In this document: positions 1-9,324 of the stretch, piece by piece
Position numbering within the stretch: the stretch's first letter is position 1
Layout of the letters: each line of letters starts with the position of its first letter
Assembly (NCBI RefSeq): GCF_016650635.1
Contig: NZ_JAEKFI010000003.1
Coordinates: 1,302,001 to 1,366,000 of the forward strand
DNA: 64,000 bases
Reading direction: 5' to 3'
From: Pseudomonas sp. TH43
Lineage (GTDB): Bacteria; Pseudomonadota; Gammaproteobacteria; Pseudomonadales; Pseudomonadaceae
Translations under genes and position numbers: made by a program
The notes under the pieces: generated by a model
What the model saw: only the letters and a program-made list of their open reading frames with translations
Database searches by the model: none
Told to the model about the DNA's origin: nothing

Positions 1-44
1 CGCAGCAAGTGAACGAACTGCTGAAAAGCAAGCTCGAAGGCTGA
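1..44 (+). CDS. 3' end of an unidentified gene
   Basis: Only the last 13 codons are inside the window (ending QQVNELLKSKLEG, stop TGA at 42-44). The reading frame is open to the window edge and the stop is followed closely by a GC-rich hairpin, so a real gene end is likely. The tail is too short to recognise a family. Confidence 0.55.
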   Translation, partial: QQVNELLKSKLEG

Positions 45-53
45 TGAAAATGG

Positions 54-74
54 GGCCAGTCCCAAGGACTGGCT
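54..74 (+). terminator. hairpin after the first gene, possible terminator
   Basis: GCCAGTCC and GGACTGGC form an 8-bp stem around a 3-nt loop ten bases after the stop codon. There is no clear run of T after it, so it may be an mRNA 3' end stabiliser rather than an intrinsic terminator. Confidence 0.5.
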
Positions 75-95
75 CCGTCTCCTGCAGGAGTGATC

Positions 96-228
96 TGTGG
101 CGAGGGGATTTATCCCCGTTGGGCTGCGCAGCAGTCCCAAAATCTGAGAGCTCGGTTTATCGGGTGTAAATCAAGCTCGGCATCTGGGGCCGCTTCGCTG
201 CCCAACGGGGATAAATCTCCTCGCCACA
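96..228. repeat. REPIN (inverted pair of REP sequences)
   Basis: The left arm begins TGTGGCGAGGGGATTTATCC and the right arm is its inverse, ending in GGGGATAAATCTCCTCGCCA. The spacer is about 70 bases. The same family recurs at 14054-14200. This fills the gap before the RlpA-like gene. Confidence 0.85.
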
Positions 229-265
229 AAAGCTCACGCCTGCACTAGTTTCGGGAAACCTTTGA

Positions 266-640
266 ATGAAGCGTTTGTTCATCAGCTGCGCCCTGCTCTC
301 GTTGCTGGCCGGTTGCGCCAGCACCGACATCATCGACCCGCACGGTTACGACCAGAGCGGCGTCGCCTCCTACTACGGAGCCAAACACCACGGTAAACGC
401 ACCGCCAGTGGCGAGCCGTTCAACCAGAATTCCCTGACTGCCGCCCACCGCCAACTGCCGTTCGGTACGCGGGTGAAGGTCACCAACCTGAAAAACGATA
501 AGTCCTGCGTGGTGCGCATCAACGACCGTGGGCCGCACACCCGTGGGCGCTTGATCGATGTTTCACGCGAAGCCGCCGAACAACTCGGTATGCTCGGCAG
601 CGGTACCGCGCGGGTTCGCGTGCAAGCCCTCGACGACTGA
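266..640 (+). CDS. RlpA-like lipoprotein with double-psi beta-barrel
   Basis: A 124-residue small lipoprotein. Residues 1-16 are a lipoprotein signal with lipobox LAGC, so the mature protein would start at Cys16 and be lipid-anchored. The rest is one double-psi beta-barrel: GVASYYG at about residue 32, then TASGEPF, LPFGTRVKVTN and INDRGPHTRGRLIDVS. RlpA family members are septal or cell-wall proteins, and some are lytic transglycosylases acting on naked glycan. This copy lacks the C-terminal SPOR domain of full-length RlpA and is much shorter, so septal targeting is not expected. It ends next to the antiporter frame, suggesting a shared transcript. Glycan cleavage activity is not shown by the sequence. 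Confidence 0.85.
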   Translation: MKRLFISCALLSLLAGCASTDIIDPHGYDQSGVASYYGAKHHGKRTASGEPFNQNSLTAAHRQLPFGTRVKVTNLKNDKSCVVRINDRGPHTRGRLIDVSREAAEQLGMLGSGTARVRVQALDD

Positions 641-686
641 TGGAGCGCCAACCATTTTCGGACTGACCGATTTACCGCTGATCAGC

Positions 687-1748
687 GTGATCGAACTGCT
701 CGCTGGCCTGTGCCTGCTGATCTTCGGTGCCGAGTTGATGGTGCGCGCAGCGGTGCGTCTGGCTGAACGTTTGCACGTGCGCCCGCTGATCATCGGCCTG
801 ACCATTGTTGCCCTCGGCAGCAGTGCCCCGCAGATGGCGGTCAGCGTGCAAGCGGCGCTGGCGCACAACCCCGACATCGCCGTCGGCAGCGTGCTCGGCA
901 GCAGCATCTTCAACATCCTCGTGACCCTAGGCCTGTCGGCGCTGATCATTCCGCTGCGCGTGTCGCGGCAACTGGTGCGCCTCGACATTCCGTTGATGAT
1001 CGGCGCCAGCCTGCTGGTGTTTGTGTTGGCGTGGAACGAAGAAATCGGCCGTCTCGACGGCATTATTTTGCTCTGCGCGCTGGCCCTCTACCTCGGGTTG
1101 CTGCTGCGCCAGTCGCGGCACTCGACGCGACCGCATGCGGAACAGACTGAAGCCGCGCCGACCTCCTGGATCGGCAGCTCGCTGATGATCATTGCCGGGC
1201 TGGCGATGCTGGTCTTCGCCGGGCATCTGCTGCTGGGCGCCGCCGTGGTGGTGGCCACGGATCTGGGCTTCTCTGAACGGGTGATCGGCCTGACCGTGGT
1301 CGCCGTCGGGACGTCACTGCCGGAACTGGCAACCTCGCTGATCGCCGCACTGCGTGGGCAACGGGACATTGCGGTAGGCAACGTGATCGGTGCCAACCTG
1401 TTCAACTTGCTCGGCGTGCTGGGTGTCACCGCACTGATCGCGCCGACGCCGCTATCGGTATCGCCAAATGCGCTGGATTTTGACCTGCCGGTAATGCTCG
1501 GCGTCGCCGCGCTGTGCCTGCCGGTGTTCTATTCCGGCTACCGCGTGACCCGCGCCGAGGGTTTGCTGCTGCTGGGTTTGTATCTGGCTTACGGGCTGCA
1601 CGTGGTGTCGTTCACCACCGGCATGCCCCTGGCCGGCAAGCTTGAGCGCCTGATGCTGTTTTACGTTCTGCCGACGCTGCTGACGTTTCTGCTGTTCACG
1701 TCGATCCGCGCCTGGCGCCGCCAACACCACAAGAGTGATAAACCATGA
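687..1748 (+). CDS. calcium/sodium antiporter, CaCA family
   Basis: A polytopic inner-membrane protein of about 353 residues, with two homologous halves as in YrbG-type cation/calcium exchangers. The alpha-2 repeat carries the canonical GTSLPELATS motif. The alpha-1 repeat reads GSSAPQMAVS: the acidic residue normally at the PE position is Gln (codon CAG). That Glu is part of the ion-binding centre in characterised exchangers, so ion selectivity may be altered. The start is uncertain. The in-frame ATG at 558 lies inside the upstream gene; GTG at 687 is chosen because it directly precedes the first membrane segment, but CTG 663 or ATT 654 (behind GGAG) are possible. The 3' end overlaps the next gene by four bases. 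Confidence 0.8.
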   Translation: MIELLAGLCLLIFGAELMVRAAVRLAERLHVRPLIIGLTIVALGSSAPQMAVSVQAALAHNPDIAVGSVLGSSIFNILVTLGLSALIIPLRVSRQLVRLDIPLMIGASLLVFVLAWNEEIGRLDGIILLCALALYLGLLLRQSRHSTRPHAEQTEAAPTSWIGSSLMIIAGLAMLVFAGHLLLGAAVVVATDLGFSERVIGLTVVAVGTSLPELATSLIAALRGQRDIAVGNVIGANLFNLLGVLGVTALIAPTPLSVSPNALDFDLPVMLGVAALCLPVFYSGYRVTRAEGLLLLGLYLAYGLHVVSFTTGMPLAGKLERLMLFYVLPTLLTFLLFTSIRAWRRQHHKSDKP

Positions 1749-2125
1749 CCGAATCGAAGCAGTCCGGGGTTGAAGTCCGCCGCCAGGTAATGGGCGATGC
1801 GTTTGTTGATCGGGCGTTGGGCAACGCCACCGAGTTCACTCAACCGCTGCAGGATTTCGTCAATGAACACGCCTGGGGCGGTGTGTGGAATCGCGAAGGT
1901 CTGCCGTTGAAAACCCGTAGCCTCATCACCCTCGCGGCGCTCACTGCGTTGAAGTGCCCGCAAGAGCTGAAAGGCCACGTGCGCGGTGCACTGAACAACG
2001 GCTGCACGGTGGACGAGATTCGCGAGGCGCTGCTGCATTGCGCGGTGTATGCCGGTGTGCCGGCAGCGATTGATGCGTTTCGGGCGGCGCAGGAAGTGAT
2101 CGACACCTATCAGAAGCCCGAGTAA
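1745..2125 (+). CDS. carboxymuconolactone decarboxylase family protein
   Basis: A 126-residue all-helical protein of the CMD/PcaC fold. The ELKGHVRGALNNGCTVDEIREALLH segment and the AVYAGVPAAIDAF segment are the conserved core. PcaC converts 4-carboxymuconolactone to 3-oxoadipate enol-lactone in protocatechuate breakdown, but many members of this size have other or unknown roles and no other pca genes are near. Translational coupling to the antiporter is likely because the ATG overlaps the antiporter stop (ATGA). The exact substrate is unknown. Confidence 0.8.
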   Translation: MTESKQSGVEVRRQVMGDAFVDRALGNATEFTQPLQDFVNEHAWGGVWNREGLPLKTRSLITLAALTALKCPQELKGHVRGALNNGCTVDEIREALLHCAVYAGVPAAIDAFRAAQEVIDTYQKPE

Positions 2126-2144
2126 TTCAGAGAGGCTGAAATAG

Positions 2145-2212
2145 CTTTCGCGAGCAGGCTCGCTCCCACATTGAAATGCGTTTCAACTGTGGGAGCGAGC
2201 CTGCTCGCGAAG
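2145..2212. repeat. REPIN with short spacer
   Basis: CTTTCGCGAGCAGGCTCGCT reading right is followed 44 bases later by its inverse. The pair sits between two convergent genes and could also act as a bidirectional transcription end or mRNA stabiliser. Confidence 0.9.
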
Positions 2213-2240
2213 AGGCGCGAAAGAACAACCAAGCTTCAGG

Positions 2241-3182
2241 CTAGATCCACCCACCCCACTGCAAAACGAAGATGCCGATATTGGTGGTAATCGCCGCCAT
2301 CAGCGTGGTCAGCACAATAATCGCCGCCGCCAACTCATGATTGCCCTGCGCCGCACGGGCCATGACGAAACTTGCCGCCGCCGTCGGACTGCCGAAGTAC
2401 AGAAACAGAATCCCCAACTCCGCCCCGCGAAAGCCCCACAGCCAGGCGCCGAGCGTCGCCAACAGCGGCAAACCGATCATCTTCACCAGACTCGAACTCA
2501 GCGCCATGCTGCCGCTCTTGCGCAACGCCGCCAGTGACAGAGTGCCGCCGATGCAGATCAGCGCCAGCGGCAGCGTGGTCTGCGCCAGATACTGACCTGA
2601 GGTTTCCAGCCATCCCGGCAAACCGATCTTGAAATAAGCAAACGGCGCCGCCGCAATCACGCTGATGATCAACGGGTTGCTGAACACGCTTTTGCAGATG
2701 CTCCACGGATCAGACTTGATCACCGGGCTGTACACCGCCAGCACGATGGTCGACAGCGTGTTGTAAAACAGGATCACCAGCGCCGCGAGAATCGCCCCGA
2801 GGGAAATCCCGTAATCGCCGTACATGCTCGCGGCGAGTGCCAGACCGATCACGCCGTTATTGCCGCGAAATGCGCCTTGGGTATAGATGCCGCGGTCTTC
2901 GCGCGGGCATTTGAAAATCGCCCAGCCCCAGGCCAGGGCAAAACTCACCAGCGTGGCGAGGGAAAAGTAGATCAGCAGCGCCGGTTGCAGTGCAGCGTGC
3001 AGGTCGGCGTGCAGAATGCCGAGGAACAGCAGCGCCGGCATCGTGACGTTGAACACCAGTGACGAGGCGGTATGGATGAAGTTGTCGTTGATCCAGTCGA
3101 TGCGCTTGAGCAGCACACCGAGAAACAGCATGGCAAACACCGGCGCGGTGATGTTCAGGGTTTCGAGGAAAATTGCCAGCAT
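2241..3182 (-). CDS. AEC family transporter (auxin efflux carrier type)
   Basis: About 313 residues with ten hydrophobic segments, starting MLAIFLETLNITAPVFAMLF. Typical AEC features are visible: an N-terminal half with the FxGNNGVIGLAL segment and a C-terminal half ending in the ITTNIGIF region. Family members export or take up small organic acids in the inner membrane; the substrate cannot be read from the sequence. The internal ATG at 3182 is chosen because the longer frame (to 3230) begins with a non-hydrophobic leader in a repeat-rich region. It stands alone, convergent with the CMD gene. Confidence 0.8.
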   Translation of the reverse strand: MLAIFLETLNITAPVFAMLFLGVLLKRIDWINDNFIHTASSLVFNVTMPALLFLGILHADLHAALQPALLIYFSLATLVSFALAWGWAIFKCPREDRGIYTQGAFRGNNGVIGLALAASMYGDYGISLGAILAALVILFYNTLSTIVLAVYSPVIKSDPWSICKSVFSNPLIISVIAAAPFAYFKIGLPGWLETSGQYLAQTTLPLALICIGGTLSLAALRKSGSMALSSSLVKMIGLPLLATLGAWLWGFRGAELGILFLYFGSPTAAASFVMARAAQGNHELAAAIIVLTTLMAAITTNIGIFVLQWGGWI

Positions 3183-3230
3183 GCCGGGGGAGCCTTGGGT
3201 GAGCGTCGTTAGGGGGCAATGATAAAGCAA

Positions 3231-3430
3231 AAGCCCCTCACCCTAGCCCTCTCCCCGAGGGAGAGGGGACCGATCGCGGGATATTCAATAATTCCACCGA
3301 CCTGAAAGGGCACCTCTGAATCCAGAACGGCTTGTCGAGTCCATAATCAACGCGGTATTTCAGGTCGATGTATTGCGCTGGACAACTCGGTCGGCCCCCT
3401 CGCCCTCTGGGAGAGGGCTGGGGTGAGGGC
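3231..3430. repeat. large nested inverted repeat (REPIN-like, GCCCTCTCCC family)
   Basis: The left arm (3231-3268, with CCCTCACCCTAGCCCTCTCC) and right arm (3394-3430, with GGGAGAGGGCTGGGGTGAGG) are inverse copies, and each also folds on itself. Inside them a second 10-bp inverted repeat, CGACCTGAAA at 3298-3307 and TTTCAGGTCG at 3358-3367, is nested. No coding region is supported here. Confidence 0.75.
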
Positions 3431-3445
3431 CAAGCAGATCACGCA

Positions 3446-4999
3446 TCAAGTAATCGGCGCTGGGTTGAACAACGTAATGTCGTTATGCAACTTGTGCTTC
3501 TCCGCCCACGTCTGCTGTTTGCCGCTGGCAACATCCAGATAGTAGTGAAACAACTCCCAACCCAATTCCTCGATGGTCGCCCGCCCAGTGGCAATTCGTC
3601 CGGCGTCAATATCGATCAGATCCGGCCAACGCTGCGCCAGCTCCGTACGCGTCGAGACCTTCACCACTGGCGCCATCGCCAAACCGTACGGTGTGCCGCG
3701 CCCGGTGGTGAACACGTGCAGGTTCATCCCCGCCGCCAACTGCAACGTGCCGCAAACAAAATCACTCGCCGGCGTTGCGCAGAAAATCAAACCTTTCTGC
3801 TTGAAGCGCTCCCCCGGGCCAAGCACGCCATTGATCGCGCTGCTGCCGGATTTGACGATCGAACCCAGCGATTTCTCGACAATGTTCGACAGCCCGCCCT
3901 TCTTGTTGCCCGGCGTGGTGTTGGCGCTGCGATCCGCCTCGCCCTTGGCCAGGTAACGGTCGTACCAGTCCATCTCGCGCACCAGCTCCTCGGCCACGGT
4001 CTTGGTCTCGGCGCGGGAAGTCAGCAGATAAATCGCATCGCGCACTTCGGTGACTTCGGAAAACATCACCGTCGCCCCCGCGCGCAACAACAAGTCCGAG
4101 GCATAACCCAGCGCCGGGTTGGCGGTGATGCCGGAGAAGGCATCGCTGCCGCCGCACTGCATGCCGAGGATCAGCTCGGACGCCGGCACGGTTTCGCGGC
4201 GGCGCTGGTCGAGTTTCTTCAGGCGGACTTCGGCCAGTTGCATGATCTGCTCGATCATCTCGGTGAAACCGTGACTGGAATCCTGCAAGCGATACAGCCA
4301 TGGATCGCTGAGATCAACCGACGCATCATCCTCATGCATCACCTGCCCGGCCTGCAATTTCTCGCAGCCCAGACTGATCACCAGCGCCTCACCACCGAGG
4401 TTCGGGTTGCGCGCCAGATTGCGCACGGTGCGAATCGGGATGTAGGCGTCGGTGGCGGTAATGGCCACGCCGCAGCCGTAACTGTGGGTCAGTGCCACCA
4501 CGTCATCGACGTGCGGGTACTTCGGCAGCAACTCGTCCTTGATCCGTTTCACCGCGTGATCGAGTACGCCGGTGACGCACTGCACCGTGGTGGTGATCCC
4601 GAGAATGTTCCGCGTGCCGACGGTGCCGTCGGCGTTGCGATAACCCTCGAAGGTGAAGCCTTCCAGCGGTGTTTGCGCGTCCGGCACCTCGGTGGACAGC
4701 GGCAAGCTGTCCAGCGGCGGCGCGGTGGGCATGCGCAGTTGATCTTCCTTGACCCAACTGCCACGGGGGATCGGCTGCAACGCGTAGCCAATGATTTGCC
4801 CGTAGCGAATCACCTGGCCGCCCTCGGGAATGTCTTCCAGAGTGACCTTGTGGCTCTGCGGCACGAAATCCACCGTGACCAGGCCATCGGGGAATTCAGT
4901 ACCGGCCGGTACACCCTGGTCATTGACCACAACCACTACGTTGTCCCGCTCGTGCAGGCGGATGTAGCGCGGCGAGTCGGAATGTTCAATCAACTGCAT
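3446..4999 (-). CDS. garD: galactarate dehydratase
   Basis: A 517-residue protein, close to the 523 of E. coli GarD. It dehydrates galactarate (mucate) to 5-dehydro-4-deoxy-D-glucarate in the cytoplasm. Residues 1-95 form an SAF-type N-terminal domain ([20 protein letters not shown]). The UxaA/GarD catalytic region follows with [47 protein letters not shown] and [10 protein letters not shown], all hallmark GarD segments. It is the last gene of a four-gene minus-strand cluster and starts 11 bases after the transporter stop. Together the cluster makes 2-oxoglutarate from galactarate. No glucarate dehydratase lies in this window. Confidence 0.95.
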   Translation of the reverse strand: MQLIEHSDSPRYIRLHERDNVVVVVNDQGVPAGTEFPDGLVTVDFVPQSHKVTLEDIPEGGQVIRYGQIIGYALQPIPRGSWVKEDQLRMPTAPPLDSLPLSTEVPDAQTPLEGFTFEGYRNADGTVGTRNILGITTTVQCVTGVLDHAVKRIKDELLPKYPHVDDVVALTHSYGCGVAITATDAYIPIRTVRNLARNPNLGGEALVISLGCEKLQAGQVMHEDDASVDLSDPWLYRLQDSSHGFTEMIEQIMQLAEVRLKKLDQRRRETVPASELILGMQCGGSDAFSGITANPALGYASDLLLRAGATVMFSEVTEVRDAIYLLTSRAETKTVAEELVREMDWYDRYLAKGEADRSANTTPGNKKGGLSNIVEKSLGSIVKSGSSAINGVLGPGERFKQKGLIFCATPASDFVCGTLQLAAGMNLHVFTTGRGTPYGLAMAPVVKVSTRTELAQRWPDLIDIDAGRIATGRATIEELGWELFHYYLDVASGKQQTWAEKHKLHNDITLFNPAPIT

Positions 5000-5010
5000 G
5001 ACGCCGCTCC

Positions 5011-6375
5011 TCAGGAATGCGCTTGAGACAATTTACCGGTGGCTTCAGTACCGCTGTTGGTTGGCGGCTCTTTGAGTACCACACGTTTGATCGGGCCAAC
5101 GATGACCAGATAGCTGAACACCGCGACCAGTGCGTTGGCACCGACAAACACCAGTGCCCATTTGAACGAACCGGTGGAACTGATGATGTAGCCGATCACG
5201 ATTGGCGTGGTGATCGACGCGATGTTGCCGAAGGTGTTGAACAGGCCACCGCTCAGACCGGCGATCTGTTTCGGCGAGGTGTCGGAGACCACCGCCCAGC
5301 CCAATGCGCCAACGCCTTTGCCGAAGAAGGCCAAAGCCATGAAGCCGACGACCATCCACTCTACGTCAACATAGTTGCAGGCAACGATACTGCTCGACAC
5401 CAGCAGACCAGCGATGATCGGCGCTTTGCGGGCGAAGGTCAGTGAATGGCCCTTGCGCAGCAGGTAATCGGAAATCACTCCGCCCAGCACGCCGCCGATG
5501 AAACCGCAGATCGCCGGCAAGGACGCGATGAAACCGGCCTTGAGAATGGTCATGCCACGCTCTTGCACCAGATACACCGGGAACCAGGTCAGGAAGAAGT
5601 AAGTGATGCCGTTGATGCAGTACTGGCCCAGATAAACGCCGAGCATCATGCGATTGGTCAGCAATTGACGGATGTAATCCCACTTCGGGCCGTCAGCCTT
5701 TTTGCCTTGCTTGACGTCCATGTCGACCATGCCGCCGTTGTCGGCAATGAACTGCACTTCCGCTTCGTTGGCCATCGGGTGTTGGCGCGGGCTGTGGATA
5801 ACCTTCAGCCAGATGCCTGAAAAGACGATGCCGAACACGCCCATGACGATGAACACGTGCTCCCAACCGAAGGAGTAGACGATCCAGCCCATCAGCGGTG
5901 CGAACAACACCGTGGCAAAGTATTGCGCCGAGTTGAAGATCGCCGAGGCGGTGCCGCGTTCAGCGGTCGGAAACCAGGCCGCGACGATGCGGGCGTTGCC
6001 GGGGAAAGATGGCGCTTCAGCCAGCCCCACCAAAAAGCGCAGCATGAACAGCGCAACGATGGCCGTGGACATGCCGAACTCACCGACAAAGCCTTGCAGC
6101 ACGGTAAACAGCGACCAGGTGAAAATACTCAGCGCATAGACTTTTTTCGAGCCGAAACGATCGAGCAACCAGCCACCGGGAATTTGCCCGGCGACGTAGG
6201 CCCAACCGAATGCGGAGAAGATATAACCGAGGGTGACCGCGTCGATACCGAGGTCTTTTTGCAGGCTGGAACCGGCAATGGCGATGGTCGCGCGGTCGGC
6301 ATAGTTGATCGTGGTCACCAGGAACAGCATGAGCAAGATCAAATAGCGGACGTGAGTAGGCTTGGACGATTGCAT
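5011..6375 (-). CDS. gudP: MFS transporter for galactarate/glucarate (GudP type)
   Basis: A 454-residue, 12-segment major facilitator of the anion:cation symporter group. The N-terminus ([20 protein letters not shown]) and the loop [19 protein letters not shown] match the GudP/GarP aldarate transporters. It would bring galactarate or glucarate across the inner membrane with protons. Its position directly before garD fixes the role better than the sequence alone. A REPIN separates it from the dehydrogenase gene upstream, so its mRNA level may differ from the 5' genes. Confidence 0.9.
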   Translation of the reverse strand: MQSSKPTHVRYLILLMLFLVTTINYADRATIAIAGSSLQKDLGIDAVTLGYIFSAFGWAYVAGQIPGGWLLDRFGSKKVYALSIFTWSLFTVLQGFVGEFGMSTAIVALFMLRFLVGLAEAPSFPGNARIVAAWFPTAERGTASAIFNSAQYFATVLFAPLMGWIVYSFGWEHVFIVMGVFGIVFSGIWLKVIHSPRQHPMANEAEVQFIADNGGMVDMDVKQGKKADGPKWDYIRQLLTNRMMLGVYLGQYCINGITYFFLTWFPVYLVQERGMTILKAGFIASLPAICGFIGGVLGGVISDYLLRKGHSLTFARKAPIIAGLLVSSSIVACNYVDVEWMVVGFMALAFFGKGVGALGWAVVSDTSPKQIAGLSGGLFNTFGNIASITTPIVIGYIISSTGSFKWALVFVGANALVAVFSYLVIVGPIKRVVLKEPPTNSGTEATGKLSQAHS

Positions 6376-6434
6376 GTAGATGTACTCCCACTGATTATTT
6401 TTATGCGCGGGTGAATCTTCTTTGGTCTGGCTTT

Positions 6435-6521
6435 TGTGGGAGCTGGCTTGCCAGCGATAGCATCAATGCGGTGCGACTGACATACCGAGTAGCCCGCATC
6501 GCTGGCAAGCCAGCTCCCACA
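6435..6521. repeat. REPIN inside the galactarate operon
   Basis: TGTGGGAGCTGGCTTGCCAG at the left end and its inverse at the right end, about 40 bases apart. It lies between the dehydrogenase gene and the transporter gene of the same cluster, where such hairpins can set differential mRNA stability. Confidence 0.9.
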
Positions 6522-6534
6522 GGTATTGCGTGGA

Positions 6535-7980
6535 TCAGGAACCGATGTAACTGGTCTTCACGACCGTGTAGAACTCTTGCGCATAGCGGCCTTGCTCACG
6601 GGATCCATAGGATGAACCTTTACGCCCACCGAACGGAACGTGGTAATCCACGCCAGCCGTCGGCAGGTTGACCATCACCATCCCGGCCTGGGAATGGCGC
6701 TTGAAGTGGTTGGCATACTTCAGCGAAGTCGTCGCAATACCCGCCGACAGACCGAACTCGGTGTCGTTGGCCATTGCCAGCGCCGCGTCGTAATCTGCCA
6801 CGCGAACGATGTTGGCGACTGGGCCGAAGATCTCTTCACGGCTGATGCGCATCGACGCTTCGCTGTCGGCAAACAGCGTCGGCGCGAGGAAGTAGCCTTC
6901 GGTGTCGCAGGTCACCAGACCGCCACCGCTGACCAGACGTGCACCTTCGGACTGGCCGATGTCGATGTACTTCATGTCCTGCTCAAGCTGCGCTTGCGAG
7001 ACCACCGGACCGATGTCGGTACCGGATTTCAGCGCGTGGCCGACCTTGATCGACTTCATGCGCTCGGCCATGGCTTCAACGAACCTGTCGTGAATCCCGG
7101 CGGTAACGATCAAGCGGCTCGACGCGGTGCAACGCTGGCCAGTGGAGTAGAACGCACTCTGTACCGACAGCTCGACCGCTTGCTTGAGGTCGGCGTCGTC
7201 GAGAATGATCTGCGGGTTCTTGCCGCCCATTTCCAACTGCACTTTGGCCTGGCGCGACACGCAGTTGACGGCGATCTGCCGACCAACGCCGACCGAGCCG
7301 GTGAAGCTGATGCCATCGACTTTCGGGCTCTGAACAAGCGCGTCGCCAACCACACGACCGCTGCCCATCACCAGGTTGAATACGCCGGCCGGGAAGCCTG
7401 CGCGGGAGATGATTTCAGCCAGCGCCCAGGCGCAGCCCGGGACCAGATCGGCCGGTTTCAGCACGACGCAGTTGCCGTAGGCCAGAGCCGGGGCGATTTT
7501 CCACGCAGGGATGGCGATCGGGAAGTTCCACGGCGTGATCAGACCGACCACACCCAGCGCTTCGCGGGTGACTTCAACGTTGACGCCCGGGCGCACTGAC
7601 GGCACGTAATCGCCAGACAGGCGCAGGCATTCACCGGCGAAGAACTTGAAGATGTTACCGGCGCGGGTCACTTCGCCGATGGCCTCAGGCAGGGTCTTGC
7701 CCTCCTCCCGCGCCAGCAAGGTGCCGAGTTCTTCGCGACGGGCGAGGATTTCCGTACCGACTTTATCCAGCGAGTCGTGACGGGCCTGAATACCCGAAGT
7801 CGACCAGGCCGGGAATGCGGCGCGAGCAGCATCGATGGCAGCGTGAACCTGAGTCAGGTCAGCCTTGGCGTAGTCGCCGATGGTATCGCTCAGCTCGGAC
7901 GGGTTGATGTTGGCCGAGTAATCGGCACCGGCAACCCATTCACCGTTGATGTAGTTGTCGTAGCGCTTTGCATTTGTCAC
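6535..7980 (-). CDS. aldehyde dehydrogenase, probable 2-oxoglutarate semialdehyde (2,5-dioxovalerate) dehydrogenase
   Basis: A 481-residue NAD(P)+-dependent aldehyde dehydrogenase. Visible motifs: TPWNFPIAIPAWKIAPALAY (cofactor binding), FTGSVGVG, LEMGGKNPQI (general-base Glu) and FYSTGQRCTASSR (catalytic Cys). In the galactarate route the KdgD product, 2-oxoglutarate semialdehyde, is oxidised to 2-oxoglutarate; the gene lies between kdgD and the transporter, so this assignment is by context. Succinate semialdehyde dehydrogenases are close relatives and cannot be excluded from sequence alone. Confidence 0.88.
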   Translation of the reverse strand: MTNAKRYDNYINGEWVAGADYSANINPSELSDTIGDYAKADLTQVHAAIDAARAAFPAWSTSGIQARHDSLDKVGTEILARREELGTLLAREEGKTLPEAIGEVTRAGNIFKFFAGECLRLSGDYVPSVRPGVNVEVTREALGVVGLITPWNFPIAIPAWKIAPALAYGNCVVLKPADLVPGCAWALAEIISRAGFPAGVFNLVMGSGRVVGDALVQSPKVDGISFTGSVGVGRQIAVNCVSRQAKVQLEMGGKNPQIILDDADLKQAVELSVQSAFYSTGQRCTASSRLIVTAGIHDRFVEAMAERMKSIKVGHALKSGTDIGPVVSQAQLEQDMKYIDIGQSEGARLVSGGGLVTCDTEGYFLAPTLFADSEASMRISREEIFGPVANIVRVADYDAALAMANDTEFGLSAGIATTSLKYANHFKRHSQAGMVMVNLPTAGVDYHVPFGGRKGSSYGSREQGRYAQEFYTVVKTSYIGS

Positions 7981-8054
7981 TGGGCAGCCCTCAAAACTAA
8001 AAGCCTTTACGCAAAAAGCCGCTGATTGCTCAGCGGCCTCGGTTTTATCGGGTG

Positions 8055-8966
8055 TTACTGCGCACCTTGCTTGTCGATCAGCGCGGCGAGCATTTCGTAC
8101 TCTTCGCCAGTCAGATCGGTCAGCGGCGCCCGCACCGGGCCAGCGTCATAGCCGGCGATTTTGGCGCCTGCCTTGACGATGCTCACGGCGTAACCGGACT
8201 TGCGGTTGCGGATGTCCAGGTACGGCAGGAAGAAGTCATCGATGATCTTGCCGACGGTGGCGTGATCTTCACGAGCGATCGCGTGGTAGAAATCCATCGC
8301 GGTTTTCGGAATGAAGTTGAACACCGCCGAGGAATAAACCGGCACGCCCAGTGCCTTGTAAGCAGCGGCGTAGACTTCGGCGGTCGGCAAACCACCGAGG
8401 TAGGTGAAGCGATCACCGAGGCGGCGACGGATCGACACCATCAACTCGATATCGCCCAGGCCGTCCTTGTAACCGATGAGGTTCGGGCAGCGCTCGGCCA
8501 GACGTTCCAGCAGCGGCGCGGTCAGGCGGCAAACGTTGCGGTTGTAGACAACCACACCGATCTTGACCGATTTGCACACGGCTTCAACGTGGGCGGCAAC
8601 CCCATCCTGGCTGGCTTCGGTCAGGTAGTGCGGCAGCAGCAACAGACCTTTGGCGCCCAGACGCTCGGCTTCTTGAGCGTATTCGATGGCTTGACGAGTC
8701 GAACCGCCAACGCCGGCGAGAATTGGCACGCTGGTCGCGCAGGTGTCGACGGCAGTCTTGATGATTTCCGAATATTCGCTGGCAGCGAGGGAGAAGAACT
8801 CACCGGTGCCGCCCGCAGCGAACAATGCCGAAGCACCGTACGGCGCCAGCCATTCCAGACGTTTGATGTAGCCGGCGCGATGGAAATCGCCCTGCGCGTT
8901 GAAATCGGTTACCGGGAAAGACAGCAGGCCGGTAGAGAGGATGGACTTCAGTTCTTGTGGATTCAT
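8055..8966 (-). CDS. kdgD: 5-dehydro-4-deoxyglucarate dehydratase
   Basis: A 303-residue class I aldolase-fold enzyme of the DapA/NAL superfamily. It dehydrates and decarboxylates 5-dehydro-4-deoxyglucarate to 2-oxoglutarate semialdehyde. The Schiff-base Lys sits in [12 protein letters not shown]; the GGTGEFFSL segment is the usual substrate carboxylate loop, and VVYNRN carries the Tyr. The ATG at 8966 ([13 protein letters not shown]) is the family start; the open frame to 9044 is ignored. It is the first gene of the cluster and its upstream region holds a motif shared with the regulator gene. Confidence 0.93.
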   Translation of the reverse strand: MNPQELKSILSTGLLSFPVTDFNAQGDFHRAGYIKRLEWLAPYGASALFAAGGTGEFFSLAASEYSEIIKTAVDTCATSVPILAGVGGSTRQAIEYAQEAERLGAKGLLLLPHYLTEASQDGVAAHVEAVCKSVKIGVVVYNRNVCRLTAPLLERLAERCPNLIGYKDGLGDIELMVSIRRRLGDRFTYLGGLPTAEVYAAAYKALGVPVYSSAVFNFIPKTAMDFYHAIAREDHATVGKIIDDFFLPYLDIRNRKSGYAVSIVKAGAKIAGYDAGPVRAPLTDLTGEEYEMLAALIDKQGAQ

Positions 8967-9031
8967 TATTCGAACACCCTGGTAGCAACGTTTTTTGTGA
9001 TTGGACCGTTTCAGCCTTCGCCGAAGTTGTA

Positions 9032-9045
9032 GGTCATCGTACAAC
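9032..9045. promoter_or_regulatory. putative FadR-family operator before kdgD
   Basis: The minus-strand sequence GTTGTACGATGACC matches GTTGTACGATCACT at 10127-10140 in 12 of 14 positions. FadR-type GntR proteins bind sites with a TnGTnnnACnA-like core. Its place 66 bases before the kdgD ATG suits control of the galactarate cluster by the GntR gene next door. Confidence 0.6.
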
Positions 9046-9225
9046 TTAAAAAATAACCGTCAACTGCATTTCATCGTTGCGGGCGATTTTTTGTCGGACA
9101 CGATTCCAGGTATGCCGGAAAAACGTTGCAGCAGGGGGCTATCAGCGGCGGCGCGATAACACGCCAGAAAGGTTATGGACGAGAAAGGATGTCGGAGGAG
9201 TCAGCCATGACTAGCTGAATACAAA

Positions 9226-9298
9226 AGCGGCGGCGCACTGCGATCTTTTGACCTGATACTAAAACTGGATCAGAAGATCGTAGCGTGCCGCCGCTTTG
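9226..9298. repeat. REP-type long inverted repeat (GCGATCTTTTGA family)
   Basis: AAAGCGGCGGCGCACTGCGA at the left and its near-inverse at the right (TCGTAGCGTGCCGCCGCTTT) form a long hairpin. It lies just downstream of the GntR gene and upstream of the kdgD promoter region, where it can serve as a transcription end. The remaining bases 9046-9225 hold no gene I can support. Confidence 0.8.
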
Positions 9299-9324
9299 CA
9301 GGATGGGGGCTGGTGCTGAAGCGC

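Noticed and set aside
640..666. ATG overlapping the RlpA-like stop as the antiporter start
   Set aside because: That frame reads nine codons to a stop; it would need a frameshift for which there is no direct evidence.
3368..5026. 552-residue plus-strand frame opposite garD
   Set aside because: Shadow of the well-supported garD gene; starts in a repeat.
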